Shown piece after piece: positions 6,026-15,607 of a stretch of 64,000 nt of DNA. The position numbers and the translations under genes are program-made. The notes beneath the pieces are model-generated. The model searched no databases, was not told the origin of the DNA, and worked only from the letters and a program-made list of their open reading frames with translations. Source of the stretch: an uncultured Anaerolineales bacterium (GTDB lineage Bacteria > Chloroflexota > Anaerolineae > Anaerolineales > UBA6663). The first letter of the stretch is position 1; each line of letters opens with the position of its first letter. The stretch is from contig CALFZO010000158.1 in NCBI GenBank assembly GCA_937952305.1, positions 1 to 64,000 of the forward strand. The letters are read 5' to 3'.

Positions 6026-8989
6026 ATGGCCTCCCCGTCCGACCGGCCCGAGCCGCCCAACTCTCAAGAGCCGCCCGCCAGCGGTGCGAGCATCCGCGCC
6101 GAGGGCGATGTGTTCATCGCGGGCAGCGTCGCCGGCCGTGACATCATCATCCACAACTACTACCAGCAGGTGGTCTCGCCCGGCCCGGCTGAGGACGACC
6201 GCGAGCCGCCCGCCCCCGGCGACCCGCCCTTTAAGGGCCTGCAATACTTCGACGAAGCCGACGCCGACCGCTTCTTCGGCCGCGAGGCCCTGACGGCCCG
6301 GATCGTCGGCCGCCTGGCTCAGACCCGCTTCCTGGCCGTGATCGGCGCCTCCGGCAGCGGCAAGTCCTCGCTGATCCGCGCCGGCGTCATTCCGGCCCTG
6401 CGCCGCGGCCAACGCCTGGCCGACGATAGTCTGCCTCCCACCGATAGCGGCCACTGGGACATCCTCACGGTGACCCCCACGGCCCACCCGCTGGAGTCGT
6501 TGGCGGCAGCCCTCAGCGGCGAGGGGGAGGGCGTGTCGGCGGTCAGCGCGCTGCAAACCGAGCTGGCCCAGGCGCCGCGGACGCTGGCGCTGGCCGCCCG
6601 CCAGCGCTTGGCCCGGACCGGCCGGCGTCACGGGCTGCTGTTCGTGGATCAGTTTGAGGAGGTCTTCACGCTCTGCCGCTCGACGGCCGAACGCGACGCT
6701 TTCATTGACAACCTGGTCGGCGCCGCCGAGCCGGGCGGGCCGCTGACAGTGCTCGTCGCCCTGCGCGCGGACTTCTACGCCCAATGCGCTCAGCACGCCG
6801 GCCTGCGCGAGGTGGTCTCGCAGCAGCAGGAGTATATCGGCGCGATGAGCCGCCAGGAGCTGCTCAGCGCGATCGTGCAGCCGGCCGCCCTGGGCGAGTG
6901 GAAAATCCAAGACGGCCTGGTGGAGCTGATGCTGGATGAGGTCGGCGGCGAGCCCGGCGCGCTGCCCCTGCTCTCCCACGCGCTGCTGGAGACCTGGGCC
7001 CGGCGCCGCGGGCGGAAGCTGACGCTCTCCGGCTACACGGAGGCCGGCGGCCTGCAGGGCGCCATCGCCCGCACGGCCGAAAGCGTCTTCGAGCAGCGGC
7101 TGAGTTCCGCCCAGCGGCCGATCGCGCGCATGATCTTCCTGCGCCTGACCGAGTTAGGGGAGGCCGACTCGCCCGACACGCGCCGGCGCGTGCCTTTCTC
7201 GGAGCTGATCACGCGCGCGACGGATGCCCTGACCGTGGATGCGGTGCTCGGCGTCCTGGCCGATGCGCGCCTGGTCACAACCGGCACCGCCCCGCCGAAC
7301 GACAGCCGCGTAGTGGAGGTGGCGCACGAGGCCATCATCCGCGCCTGGCCCACGCTGCGGACCTGGCTCAATGAGAACCGCGAGGGCCTGCGCCGTCAGC
7401 GCCAGCTCACCGAGGACGCCGCCGAGTGGCAGAAATTGGCCCGTGACCCCGGCGCGCTCTATCGCGGGGCCCGGCTGAAGAACGCCCTGGAGGCGGCCGC
7501 GCACTTCCCGGAGCCTCTCAGCCTGCTGGAGCAGGAGTTCCTGGATCTCAGCCGCGCCGACGCCGAACGCGAATCTGCCGAGGCTCGCCGCCTGGCCGGG
7601 GCCGCCCGTTCCCAAAGAATTCTGGGCGCTGTCGCGGGCCTGGCCGTATTGGCGCTGGTCGGCCTGATCGCGTTCCAGTGGTTCCTTCAATCCAGCCGGG
7701 AACAGGCGCGCATGACCGGGGGCTTCAACATCGCCATCGCCCGGTTCGCAGCGCTGGCTCCGCAGGCAGGCGTGGCCGGGTCAGCGGGCGACGAGCAATT
7801 CAGCCTGTGGGCTTACGAGTCGCTGGCTTCTTTGTTCGCGACTAAGGCTGGGCTCCCCGTTCAGCTCTGGCATGACAGCGTCGCGCCCAGCCCGCTGGGC
7901 GTCGTGGTGGACGAGGGTCAGACGGGCGGGCAGACCCCGGATCAGCTGGCCGAGCGCATCGGGGCCGACCTTGTCATCTATGGCCTGATCACGCCTACCG
8001 GCAACGGCTTCGGCCAGCTGGAGCTGAAGTTCTACATCGCGCCAGAGCTGGAGCAGGACCTGGGCGGGCTGGTGGGCGACTATACCTTCGGGGCGCCGCT
8101 CACCGTCAACGTGGCCGACCCCGGCCTTGAGTCTCAAGCCGAAGTTTTCAAGCACGTCAATGGCCTGGCGCTGGTCACGCTGGGCCTGGTCTATGGGCGC
8201 GGGGGCCTCAGCGAATCGGCGCTGGAGTACCTCACGCAGGCGCAAAGCTGGCAGCCGGACTCGCCTGTCGTGCGTTTCCTCATCGGGCAGGAGCACTTGT
8301 TCCTGGCTCAGCAGCCCGCGGCCGCGGCCGACATCGATGCCAGCCTGGATCAGGCTCAGGCGGCCTTTGCCCAGGCTCTGGCCCTGGACCCTGGTTATTC
8401 ACGCGCCTCCATCGGCCTGGGCAGCGTCCTGTTCTATCGGGCGCAGCGGGACTTGGCCGCCAACCCGGCCACGGATTGCACCGGCGCACAGGCTGACCTC
8501 TATCGCTTGTTGTTGGAGACCGTGGACGGCGCCAGCGCGAACTATCAAAAGGCATTGGAGCAAGAGCAGGCTCGCCCAGGCACAGATCAGACGCTGGCAC
8601 GGGCGGCTCAGATCTCGCTGGCGCTGGCCTATCGCCTGAAGGCCGAGGTCACGTGCGGCCTGGGGGAGCCGGTCCAGGCCCTGAAGTGGATCGATCAGGG
8701 CCTCGCCCTGATGGGGCAGGCCCTGGCCTCGCTGCCGGAGGACGGGCAGCGCGATTACCGGCTGAAGGCCCAGGCCTTCCAGGGGCTCGGCACCCTCTAC
8801 GAGTGGAAGGCCTATCTCAAGGATGATGACCCGGCTCTCTATCGGGAAGCCATCGCCGCCTACGAGCAGTGCATTGAGCAGGGCCGCTTGTTTCCGGTGG
8901 ATCTGTTCCTTAAGGACGAGATCGTCGCCAAACGGTGTGTGCCCTACCGCGACCGGCTGCAGGCCGACTATGGAGGCGGCAGCGGATGA
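6026..8989 (+). CDS. Membrane-spanning STAND (nSTAND1-like) ATPase with C-terminal TPR region
   Basis: This is a 987-aa signalling-type NTPase. Residues 22-46 are a short beta-rich segment (EGDVFIAGSVAGRDIIIHNYY) of a kind seen before STAND modules. The P-loop GASGSGKSS is at about 107-115 and Walker B, LLFVDQFEE, is at about 205-213, followed by a helical winged-helix-like part to about 480. A hydrophobic helix at about 533-555 follows a basic stretch, so by the positive-inside rule the ATPase is cytoplasmic. The rest (about 565-987) would then face outward and comprises a TolB-N-like alpha/beta part and TPR-like helices (about 700-960). STAND proteins are ATP-driven switches for signalling or defence. 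The effector is not evident. Its stop overlaps the lipoprotein gene start. Confidence 0.82.
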   Translation: MASPSDRPEPPNSQEPPASGASIRAEGDVFIAGSVAGRDIIIHNYYQQVVSPGPAEDDREPPAPGDPPFKGLQYFDEADADRFFGREALTARIVGRLAQTRFLAVIGASGSGKSSLIRAGVIPALRRGQRLADDSLPPTDSGHWDILTVTPTAHPLESLAAALSGEGEGVSAVSALQTELAQAPRTLALAARQRLARTGRRHGLLFVDQFEEVFTLCRSTAERDAFIDNLVGAAEPGGPLTVLVALRADFYAQCAQHAGLREVVSQQQEYIGAMSRQELLSAIVQPAALGEWKIQDGLVELMLDEVGGEPGALPLLSHALLETWARRRGRKLTLSGYTEAGGLQGAIARTAESVFEQRLSSAQRPIARMIFLRLTELGEADSPDTRRRVPFSELITRATDALTVDAVLGVLADARLVTTGTAPPNDSRVVEVAHEAIIRAWPTLRTWLNENREGLRRQRQLTEDAAEWQKLARDPGALYRGARLKNALEAAAHFPEPLSLLEQEFLDLSRADAERESAEARRLAGAARSQRILGAVAGLAVLALVGLIAFQWFLQSSREQARMTGGFNIAIARFAALAPQAGVAGSAGDEQFSLWAYESLASLFATKAGLPVQLWHDSVAPSPLGVVVDEGQTGGQTPDQLAERIGADLVIYGLITPTGNGFGQLELKFYIAPELEQDLGGLVGDYTFGAPLTVNVADPGLESQAEVFKHVNGLALVTLGLVYGRGGLSESALEYLTQAQSWQPDSPVVRFLIGQEHLFLAQQPAAAADIDASLDQAQAAFAQALALDPGYSRASIGLGSVLFYRAQRDLAANPATDCTGAQADLYRLLLETVDGASANYQKALEQEQARPGTDQTLARAAQISLALAYRLKAEVTCGLGEPVQALKWIDQGLALMGQALASLPEDGQRDYRLKAQAFQGLGTLYEWKAYLKDDDPALYREAIAAYEQCIEQGRLFPVDLFLKDEIVAKRCVPYRDRLQADYGGGSG

Positions 8990-9858
8990 ACACCTGGCGC
9001 CCGCCCCTCGCCTCCCTGGCGGCAGCCCTGCTGGCCGCGCTGGCCTGCGGCCTCTTTAGCCCGGCACCCCCACCCACTGCGACGCTGCCGGCCGCGACCC
9101 GCCCGCCCACAGCTCAACCCACGACGGCCGTTTCCCCGACTTCGACGGACGCGCCACCCACGGCCACGGACACACCCGCGCTGGTCGTGATCTTCGAGGC
9201 TGACCCCACAACCGTGGACGGGCCCGGCCAGTGTGCGACTCTGCGCTGGGTGGTCACCCGGCCGGCTGAAGTGCGCCTGTACGGGGGCGAGTATGGCCCG
9301 GAGCCCGGCGAAGCCGTGACCGGGGACGACTCGCGGCCGGCCTGCCCCGCGCCCGGCACGACGGCCGTCTACGCCCTCCGGGTCGTGGACTTGAGCGGCG
9401 CCGTCGTCGAGCGGACTGTCAGCGTGGAGAATGTGGCCGCCGCCCGCCGCCCGCCCCAGGTGCAGAACACGGCTGTCTTTGGCGCGTCGGCGGGTCTGAT
9501 CTGGAACTTCGTTGCCCTGGACGACGGCATCCTGCAGTTCCAGGTCCAGGCGGACCCGGAGGCCTTCACCGAGGCGCCCACGCCGGTGGACGCCGATGGG
9601 CAGGGGATCCAGCAAGTGGACTTCAGCGTCTTCTACAACGGCGAGCAGGTCTATCAGCACACCGAGCTGCGCGCTCCGTACTGCCTCCTGGGCGGCGACG
9701 GCCCCTGCAGCGGCCTGCCTCTCGACGGCGAAGTGTACCGCTGGGAGCCTGGCGGCCGGGCTGTGGACGCGGGCGATTACACCCTCCTCATCACCATCAC
9801 CCTCGCAGACGGCTCGACGCGTGAGCTGAACGCCTTCTTCACGGTGGCCGCGCAGTGA
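8986..9858 (+). CDS. Lipoprotein with Thr/Pro-rich linker, partner of the STAND ATPase
   Basis: The start ATG at 8986 overlaps the ATPase stop (ATGA) and is preceded by GGAGG, so the two genes are translationally coupled. The 290-aa product has a signal peptide with lipobox LALAC (Cys21), a Thr/Pro-rich tether (about 26-62) and two beta-rich segments (about 66-145 and 155-288). The first resembles an Ig-like fold; I recognise no enzyme motif. It should sit on the outer face of the membrane, where the C-terminal half of the ATPase is predicted to lie. A longer in-frame start at 8935 would destroy the signal peptide and was not chosen. Confidence 0.8.
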   Translation: MNTWRPPLASLAAALLAALACGLFSPAPPPTATLPAATRPPTAQPTTAVSPTSTDAPPTATDTPALVVIFEADPTTVDGPGQCATLRWVVTRPAEVRLYGGEYGPEPGEAVTGDDSRPACPAPGTTAVYALRVVDLSGAVVERTVSVENVAAARRPPQVQNTAVFGASAGLIWNFVALDDGILQFQVQADPEAFTEAPTPVDADGQGIQQVDFSVFYNGEQVYQHTELRAPYCLLGGDGPCSGLPLDGEVYRWEPGGRAVDAGDYTLLITITLADGSTRELNAFFTVAAQ

Positions 9859-9860
9859 GC

Positions 9861-9895
9861 GCGCCAGGCTGTTCAGCCCATCCCCCAACTGGCGC
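9861..9895. terminator. Hairpin between convergent genes
   Basis: GCGCCAG (9861-9867) pairs with CTGGCGC (9889-9895). It fills the 42-bp gap between two convergent genes, but there is no U-run on either strand and the loop is long, so termination is only a guess. Confidence 0.3.
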
Positions 9896-9900
9896 TGGAC

Positions 9901-10485
9901 TCAGCGGGCCACGAACTCATCCACAACCCGAACCGCACTAAGCGGCAGCTCCCAAAAAGTGGCCTGGATGGAGCGCTTCGCGCGTGACGGGCGCCCGCCC
10001 AGCTCGAAGATCCGCGTCCAACTCTGTTCCCTGGCCCGGCGTAAGTCGGAATTGGGGAGGTGTCCGCCGACGAAACCCGCCAGGCCTGCCCGGGCCAGCT
10101 TGCGCTCGAACTCCGCCGCCTCTGCTCGGGAGCGTGCCAGATAAAGGCCGTTCGACACGAAGTGCCACAAAAGAAAGTCGGACAACAACACCTGGTCGGC
10201 TGGAAGCACAAATTGAAGGCGGACTCCCCGGGCGCCAGTCGGGAGGTGCGTCCGGCTCCGCAGATCGGGGCGGGCCGCAGCCGCGCCACGCCACTGGGCC
10301 CAGGCCCAGAGGGGCAGGGCGCCGCGCTGGGGGCGGGCTCGCAATCGGAGGCGCATCTGCGCGGCCATCCACCGGTAGGCAGTTTCCAGGCCTTCCATGG
10401 CGTGTTCCCGGCTGGCGCGGAGGACGCCCAACTGCTGCAACGTCGTCCACGCTGGCAGCGTCTGGATCGTCCAGAGCTCGAGCAT
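9901..10485 (-). CDS. DUF3841 domain protein
   Basis: The 194-aa protein opens with LELWTIQTLPAWTTLQQLGVL, the typical beginning of DUF3841 proteins, and retains the later Trp-rich features (WAWAQW, LLWHFVSNG, SWTRIFEL). The biochemical function of the family is unknown to me. The ATG at 10485 with AGG 6 bp upstream places the domain at the N-terminus. The longer start at 10509 abuts a dispersed repeat and adds eight unrelated residues. The gene lies 84 bp downstream of the Suv3-like helicase on the same strand and may be co-transcribed with it. Confidence 0.72.
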   Translation of the reverse strand: MLELWTIQTLPAWTTLQQLGVLRASREHAMEGLETAYRWMAAQMRLRLRARPQRGALPLWAWAQWRGAAAARPDLRSRTHLPTGARGVRLQFVLPADQVLLSDFLLWHFVSNGLYLARSRAEAAEFERKLARAGLAGFVGGHLPNSDLRRAREQSWTRIFELGGRPSRAKRSIQATFWELPLSAVRVVDEFVAR

Positions 10486-10514
10486 CGCTGGCCTGGTTTT
10501 CGATCTCATCTTCT

Positions 10515-10556
10515 GTTCGTGGCGAAATCGCCTGGATTCCGGCCCCTCACTTCGCG
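10515..10556. repeat. Partial copy of a dispersed repeat
   Basis: This 42-bp stretch is the reverse complement of 21988-22029, with about 37 of 42 positions identical, beginning GTTCGTGGCGAAATCGCC. It lies in the gap between the DUF3841 gene and the Suv3-like helicase. The fuller copy is the element at 21956-22054. Confidence 0.65.
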
Positions 10557-10569
10557 GGCGGCGTCCGGT

Positions 10570-13020
10570 TTAGGGGCGCCTGCCAACCCGCGGGCGGCCT
10601 CTGCGGAAGCAGCGGTCGCAGAGACCGTAGGGGTGGTCGGGCGGCAGGCTGCGCCCGCACTGGCGGCAGCGCCGCGCGGTGTTGACCCGGCGCCGCAGCG
10701 CGTCGTCCAGCAGCAGCGCCCAGCGCGCCCGCGCCTCCCGGACCAGGTCCGCGTCCGGCCCCGCGCTGGCGAATTCCGGCCTCTGGCTGAGCCAGAGATA
10801 AACGTCGGCGGCGCGGATAGCCGTCTCCGCTGCCTCCATCTCCGCGGCGCTGCGCAGGTCCCGGCTGCCGTGGACTGGCCGCGGCATGGGGCGGCCGCGC
10901 ACGATCGCGGCCGCACACCGCTGCCAGTAAGCCTGGGTGCTCTCGGTGGCCGGCGCCCGGATCAGGCGCAGGGCGGCCTCCTCGCCGAGGGCAGCGACAT
11001 CGTCGGGGGTCAGCAGATCGGCCAGAGCGATCGCGTCGGATAGGTCGGTGGGCTTGAGAAGCCGCCGCCATTCCTCTGGGATCGAGTTCAGCTCCATCCA
11101 GCGCCGGAGTTTCTCGGCCAGGGTGCCCGGCAGCAGGGCCAGCGCCTCCGGCGTGGGGGCCACGCGCGCCTGCGCCACCGGCTCGATCGGCAGCGAACAG
11201 GCGTCGGCTACCAGCTCCAGGTCCTCCCGGCTGAGCGCGCCGACCCGGCCGGCGTCCATCAGGCCGTAGCGGCCGGCCCGGCCCGCGATCTGGCGGATCT
11301 CACCGGGCAAGAGCGAGCGCCGCAGCCGGCCGTCGAACTTGGCCGTGGCGAAGAAGCACACGTTGCGGGCCGGCAGGTTGAGGCCCATGCCGATCGCGTC
11401 GGTGGCGACGCAGATCTCGGTCTCGCCCGCGGCGAAGCGCGCCGCCTGGCGGTGGCGCACCTCGGGCGGCAGGGCGCCGTACACCACGGACACCGGCCGA
11501 CGGAAACGCTGCTCGAGCTCGTGCTTCAGCCCCAGCACGACCTCCCGCGAGAACGCGACCAGAATCGTCTGGGGCGGCAGCGTCGCGAGTGCCCAGGGGC
11601 GGTCGTGGACCTCCAGCGGGGCCAGCCGCCGGTGCTGTTCGATCCGCATTTCGAGGCCGGCCGCCTCGGCCAGGCGCGTGACCAGCAGCTCCGACTCGGG
11701 CGCCCCGATGACGCGGATATCCGGTGAGCGCGTCTCCATGAGCGCCTGCGTCCAGGCCCAGCCGCGCTGCTCGTCGCCGAGCATGTGGGCCTCGTCGATC
11801 ACGGTGCAGGCACCGCTGAACTGGGGCGCGAACATCTCGATCGTGCTGGCCGTGATCCGGGCGCCGGGCACATCGATGCGCTCCTCGCCGGTCAGCAGGT
11901 TACAGCGCACGCCGCGCTGGTTGAGGGTCTGGTAGACCTCGTACGCCAGCAGACGCAGGGGCGCCAGATAGCTGCCGCTGCCGGCGGCCTCCAGGTGGCG
12001 CAGGGCGTCGAAGGTCTTGCCGCTGTTGGTCGGCCCGACGTGGAGGGTGAGGCGCTGGCCCGGTCGGCCGCCGGCGGTCCAGGCCGGGAAGACCTCCAGC
12101 AGACGCCGGCGCAGCTCTGCATTCTGGCGGCGGTGGCCGGCCAGGGCCGCGTTGTGTGCAGCCTCCAGGGCGTTGCGGGCGACGGCCGGCACGCGCCGGG
12201 TTTCGCGGATACCGGCCAGCCAGGCCTCCCGCCGGGTGACGGCCAGCGTCTGAAACGCCCGCAGGGTGGGGGGCAGGCCCCACTGACCGCGCACCTGGCC
12301 CCACAGCGGCGCAGCCCGGCTCAGGCCCGCCTTGGCCAGCCGGCCGCGCACGGCGCCCAGGGCCAGGCCGCTCACCAGGGCGAGGTCGCGGACTCTCACT
12401 GGCTGGAAAGCGGCCACAACCTCACGCTGGTCCTCATCATCGGCGGCGGCTTCCACGGCGGCGGCCGGCAGGCGCAGCCGGCCCTCCGGATCGTGAAAGG
12501 CCGGGATGGCCCGGGCGTCCACGGCGGCCTCCAGTGTGCTTTCGGGCAGACTCAGGCGGGCAGCGGCTGCCGCCAGCAGATAACTGCGGGCCGCGACGCG
12601 GAGGTGGGCCGTGTGTCCATCGCGGGCGCCGGGTCGAAGCACAGCGCCGCACAGTTCCAGGCAAGCCTCCCAGGGCACGCCCAGTTCTCCGGCGGCGGCC
12701 TGGCGCGCGGCGTCTTCGGCGGCGACCACATCGGCTCGGGCCGGCCGGACCCAGTGCGTGGGCTCGCCGGTCATGGCCGGACTGCTGAACTCGACGAAAC
12801 CGCCGCCCGGCCGCAGCAGCAGTTCAGCCGTGGGCAGGCTGCCCACGAGATTCAGGAACGCCTCCCGGCGCAGAATGTGGCCGGGGGCGTGGTCAAAGTG
12901 GATCTTCAGGCTGGTGCGCAACGGGCGGAGCGCAGCGCGCTCGGCGGCGGTTAGCGGCGTTTGGTCGTTCGCTGGAATGGTCGCGCTCCTCGGTCGTTTG
13001 GCGGCAGTGTCCGCGGGCAT
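10570..13020 (-). CDS. Suv3-type DExH RNA helicase
   Basis: The protein is 816 aa. The helicase core is at about 315-600: motif I GPTNSGKT (about 326-333), motif II DEAH (about 405-408) in VIDEAHMLGDEQRGWAWT, GAPES as motif III, and IAGRAGRYG (about 575-583) as motif VI. The GPTNSGKT/RGWAWT combination is characteristic of the Suv3 (SUPV3L1) family, which unwinds RNA for degradation in mitochondria and alphaproteobacteria. The N-terminal 300 residues contain predicted helix-turn-helix-like helices. The C-terminus adds a CRQC...CDRC zinc-ribbon-like knuckle (about 783-803). A role in RNA turnover is inferred from the family. Start: the ATG at 13020 has no strong ribosome site. Confidence 0.88.
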   Translation of the reverse strand: MPADTAAKRPRSATIPANDQTPLTAAERAALRPLRTSLKIHFDHAPGHILRREAFLNLVGSLPTAELLLRPGGGFVEFSSPAMTGEPTHWVRPARADVVAAEDAARQAAAGELGVPWEACLELCGAVLRPGARDGHTAHLRVAARSYLLAAAAARLSLPESTLEAAVDARAIPAFHDPEGRLRLPAAAVEAAADDEDQREVVAAFQPVRVRDLALVSGLALGAVRGRLAKAGLSRAAPLWGQVRGQWGLPPTLRAFQTLAVTRREAWLAGIRETRRVPAVARNALEAAHNAALAGHRRQNAELRRRLLEVFPAWTAGGRPGQRLTLHVGPTNSGKTFDALRHLEAAGSGSYLAPLRLLAYEVYQTLNQRGVRCNLLTGEERIDVPGARITASTIEMFAPQFSGACTVIDEAHMLGDEQRGWAWTQALMETRSPDIRVIGAPESELLVTRLAEAAGLEMRIEQHRRLAPLEVHDRPWALATLPPQTILVAFSREVVLGLKHELEQRFRRPVSVVYGALPPEVRHRQAARFAAGETEICVATDAIGMGLNLPARNVCFFATAKFDGRLRRSLLPGEIRQIAGRAGRYGLMDAGRVGALSREDLELVADACSLPIEPVAQARVAPTPEALALLPGTLAEKLRRWMELNSIPEEWRRLLKPTDLSDAIALADLLTPDDVAALGEEAALRLIRAPATESTQAYWQRCAAAIVRGRPMPRPVHGSRDLRSAAEMEAAETAIRAADVYLWLSQRPEFASAGPDADLVREARARWALLLDDALRRRVNTARRCRQCGRSLPPDHPYGLCDRCFRRGRPRVGRRP

Positions 13021-13471
13021 GCTAGCGGATAAGCGCCCCGCAGCTGTCCTGGTCGCACGGCTGCAGCGTGCATTGCTCGGTGTGCGGTCCGTGGCGGCTG
13101 GCCCGCTTTCCCACCGTATCAGAGCCGGCCGCTGATGGGCTCGCTGTGCCCGCCTTCTGTGAGCGTCGGCTCAGTGTGGTCGCCGCACAACCTGAGCAGA
13201 AGCAATTCCAGGGAGGGCCGACTGATAGCATACCTCAAATGCCAGGCGGGCAGAACGCGCTGGAGCAGCCAGCTACCGTGGTCCACCAGAGAAGAAAGAA
13301 CCTGAGCGCTTCGAGCGCCACCGGCGCCAATGCTGTTGGAGCGCGGAGCCTCAGGGCTCACGGCCCTTCGCCCGTGTGACTATGCCGTCAGCAGCGGCTA
13401 GCCGGCGTATCCCAGCCCGGCCCACCGGTTGGCGGCCTCGCAGGTAGCGGCCGTTTGCGCGTCCATGGCCT
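13021..13471. other. Intergenic region, no gene seen
   Basis: This 451-bp gap lies between tex and the Suv3-like helicase, both on the minus strand. Open frames are short, lack ribosome sites and match no family I know. It should hold the helicase promoter and the tex terminator, but I could not identify either with confidence. Confidence 0.45.
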
Positions 13472-15607
13472 TTACTGGTTTCGCACCCAGCCCAGCGCAA
13501 TCCGGCCGCGCTCGGCTTCCACACTCAGGACTTCAAGGTCGAGCACAGCGCCCACGCTCAGGTGCGTGCCGGCGGGCACCTGGCTCCGGTGCAACAGGCC
13601 ATCTTGCTTGACGCCGATGTCCACAAACGCGCCGAAGTCGACCACGTTGCGGACAGTGCCTTTCAGGCGCATCCCGACCTGCAAGTCCGCCAGGGAGAGC
13701 ACATCGCTGCGCAGGAGTGGGGCCGGCAGGTCCGCGCGCGGGTCCCGGCCGGGCCGGAGGAGCTGCTCGAAGATGTCGCGCAGAGTGGGGAGGCCGGCGC
13801 CCAGGTCGGCGGCCAGGGCAGCCGGCGGCCGGCGCTGCTCAAGGGCCTTCAAGGCGGCCGCTCGTTCTGCCAGCGGCGTGCGCGGCGTCACCGCGGCCTC
13901 GGTGAGCACGGCCTCAGCCAGGGCATAGCTCTCCGGATGGATCGCGCTGGCATCCAGCGGGTTCCGGCCGTTCAGGATACGCAGGAACCCGGCGGCCTGT
14001 TCAAAGGACCTGGGCCCCAGCCCGGCTACCTTTTTGAGCGCCGCCCGGCTGGCGAACGGCCCGTGTTCATCCCGGTGCGCCACCACGCGGGCCGCGAGCT
14101 TGGGGCCAATCCCGGCCACATACGTGAGCAGGGACGGCGAGGCCGTGTTGACGTCCACCCCGACCTGATTGACCACGCTCTCGACCACGCCCTCCAGCGC
14201 GCCCTGCAATTGCGCCTGATCGACATCGTGCTGATACAGCCCCACGCCTATCGAGCGGGGATCGATCTTGACGAGTTCGGCCAGCGGATCCTGCACGCGC
14301 CGGGCCAGCGAGACCGCGCCGCGCAGGGTCACGTCCAGCTCAAGCAGCTCCGCCCGCGCCAGCGGGCTGGCGCTGTAGACGCTGGCGCCGGCCTCGTTGA
14401 CGACCAGGTACTTCAGACCGGGCCGGCCCCGGATGAGTTCCGCCGCCAGCTGTTCGGTCTCGCGCGAAGCCGTGCCGTTTCCGAGGGCGATCAGCGTGAC
14501 CGCGTGCTGGCTCACCAGCGCGCCCAGTTCCCTGAGCGCGGCCGCCCACTGTTTCTGCGGTTCATGCGGGTAGACCGTGGCGGTGGCCAGGACTTTGCCG
14601 GTGGGATCGACGACGGCCGTCTTGCAGCCGGTGCGGAAGCCCGGGTCGAGCGCGAGCACCGTGTGGCCGGCCAGCGGCGGCTGACTGAGCAGCCCGCGCA
14701 GGTTCTGGCCGAAGACCTCAATGGCGTGCGCCTCGGCCTGCTCGGTCAGCGTGCGGCGGACATCCCGCTCCATGGCGGGCAGCAGCAGCCGCTCGGCGCA
14801 ATCCTGGATGGCCAGTTCCAGCTGAGAGGCCAGTGGCGAGCGCGCGTCGGGGCGGAAGGTTGTGGCGACAGCGGCCCGCCAGTCCCGTTCGGGGATCTCG
14901 AGTGTCACGCGCAGGACTTTCTCGGCCTCGCCCCGGTTGAGGGCCAGCACCTGGTGGGGGCGCAGCCGACTGACCGCACTGCTGAAGGCGGAGTAGGTCT
15001 GGTAAACGCCGCGGGCATCCTCGGCGTCCGGGATCCGGGCGGCGGTGAGGGTGGCCCACTGCTGGGCCTTGACGCGCGCCGCCTGCCGCACGGCGGCGTG
15101 GTCGCTGATGGTCTCGGCCACGATGTCGCGGGCACCGGCCAGGGCCTCGGCTTCGGTGGGCGCGGCCGGCGACAAGTGCGGGGCCACGAGTTGAGCCAGG
15201 GTGTGCCGGGTCACCGGCTGCTGCAAGATCAGGTCGGCCAGCGCCTGCAGGCCTTTCTCCCGGGCGCTGCTCGCGCGGGTGCGGCGTTTGGGCCGGTAGG
15301 GCAGGTACAGGTCTTCCAGTTCGGTCAACGTCTCAGCCGCCAGGATCTGGGCGTGCAGCGCCTGGGTCAGCTGGCCGTGCTCTTCCAGCGAAGCCTGGAT
15401 GGCGCTGCGGCGTGCCTCCAGGGCGCGCAGGGCGGCCAACCGGGCCTGCAGCCGGCGGAGCTGGTCTTCGTCCAGGGCGCCGGTGGCTTCCTTGCGATAC
15501 CGGGCGATGAAGGGCAAGGTGTTGCCGGCGTCCAGCAGCGCGACTGTGGCCTCGACCTGCCCTGGCCGGATATTGAGTTCAGCGGCAATCTGCTGGACGT
15601 GGGTCAT
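13472..15607 (-). CDS. tex: Tex-family transcription accessory / S1 RNA-binding protein
   Basis: The protein is 711 aa, slightly shorter than the usual 720-780. The N-terminal helical region starts with the family pattern (IAAELNIRPGQVEATVALLDAGNTLPFIARYRKE). It is followed by a YqgF-like domain (ALDPGFRTGCKTAVVD, about 320-336), a helix-hairpin-helix pair (about 485-555) and a C-terminal S1 domain (GTVRNVVDFGAFVDIGVKQDGLLH, about 640-690). Tex is a conserved nucleic-acid-binding protein linked to transcription and tolerance of stalled RNA polymerase. The start ATG overlaps the stop of a transposase relic (ATGA), which is probably accidental. Confidence 0.95.
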   Translation of the reverse strand: MTHVQQIAAELNIRPGQVEATVALLDAGNTLPFIARYRKEATGALDEDQLRRLQARLAALRALEARRSAIQASLEEHGQLTQALHAQILAAETLTELEDLYLPYRPKRRTRASSAREKGLQALADLILQQPVTRHTLAQLVAPHLSPAAPTEAEALAGARDIVAETISDHAAVRQAARVKAQQWATLTAARIPDAEDARGVYQTYSAFSSAVSRLRPHQVLALNRGEAEKVLRVTLEIPERDWRAAVATTFRPDARSPLASQLELAIQDCAERLLLPAMERDVRRTLTEQAEAHAIEVFGQNLRGLLSQPPLAGHTVLALDPGFRTGCKTAVVDPTGKVLATATVYPHEPQKQWAAALRELGALVSQHAVTLIALGNGTASRETEQLAAELIRGRPGLKYLVVNEAGASVYSASPLARAELLELDVTLRGAVSLARRVQDPLAELVKIDPRSIGVGLYQHDVDQAQLQGALEGVVESVVNQVGVDVNTASPSLLTYVAGIGPKLAARVVAHRDEHGPFASRAALKKVAGLGPRSFEQAAGFLRILNGRNPLDASAIHPESYALAEAVLTEAAVTPRTPLAERAAALKALEQRRPPAALAADLGAGLPTLRDIFEQLLRPGRDPRADLPAPLLRSDVLSLADLQVGMRLKGTVRNVVDFGAFVDIGVKQDGLLHRSQVPAGTHLSVGAVLDLEVLSVEAERGRIALGWVRNQ

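Noticed and set aside
6023..6979. A 318-codon minus-strand open frame
   Set aside because: It lies opposite the ATPase core of the STAND gene, which carries intact Walker motifs.
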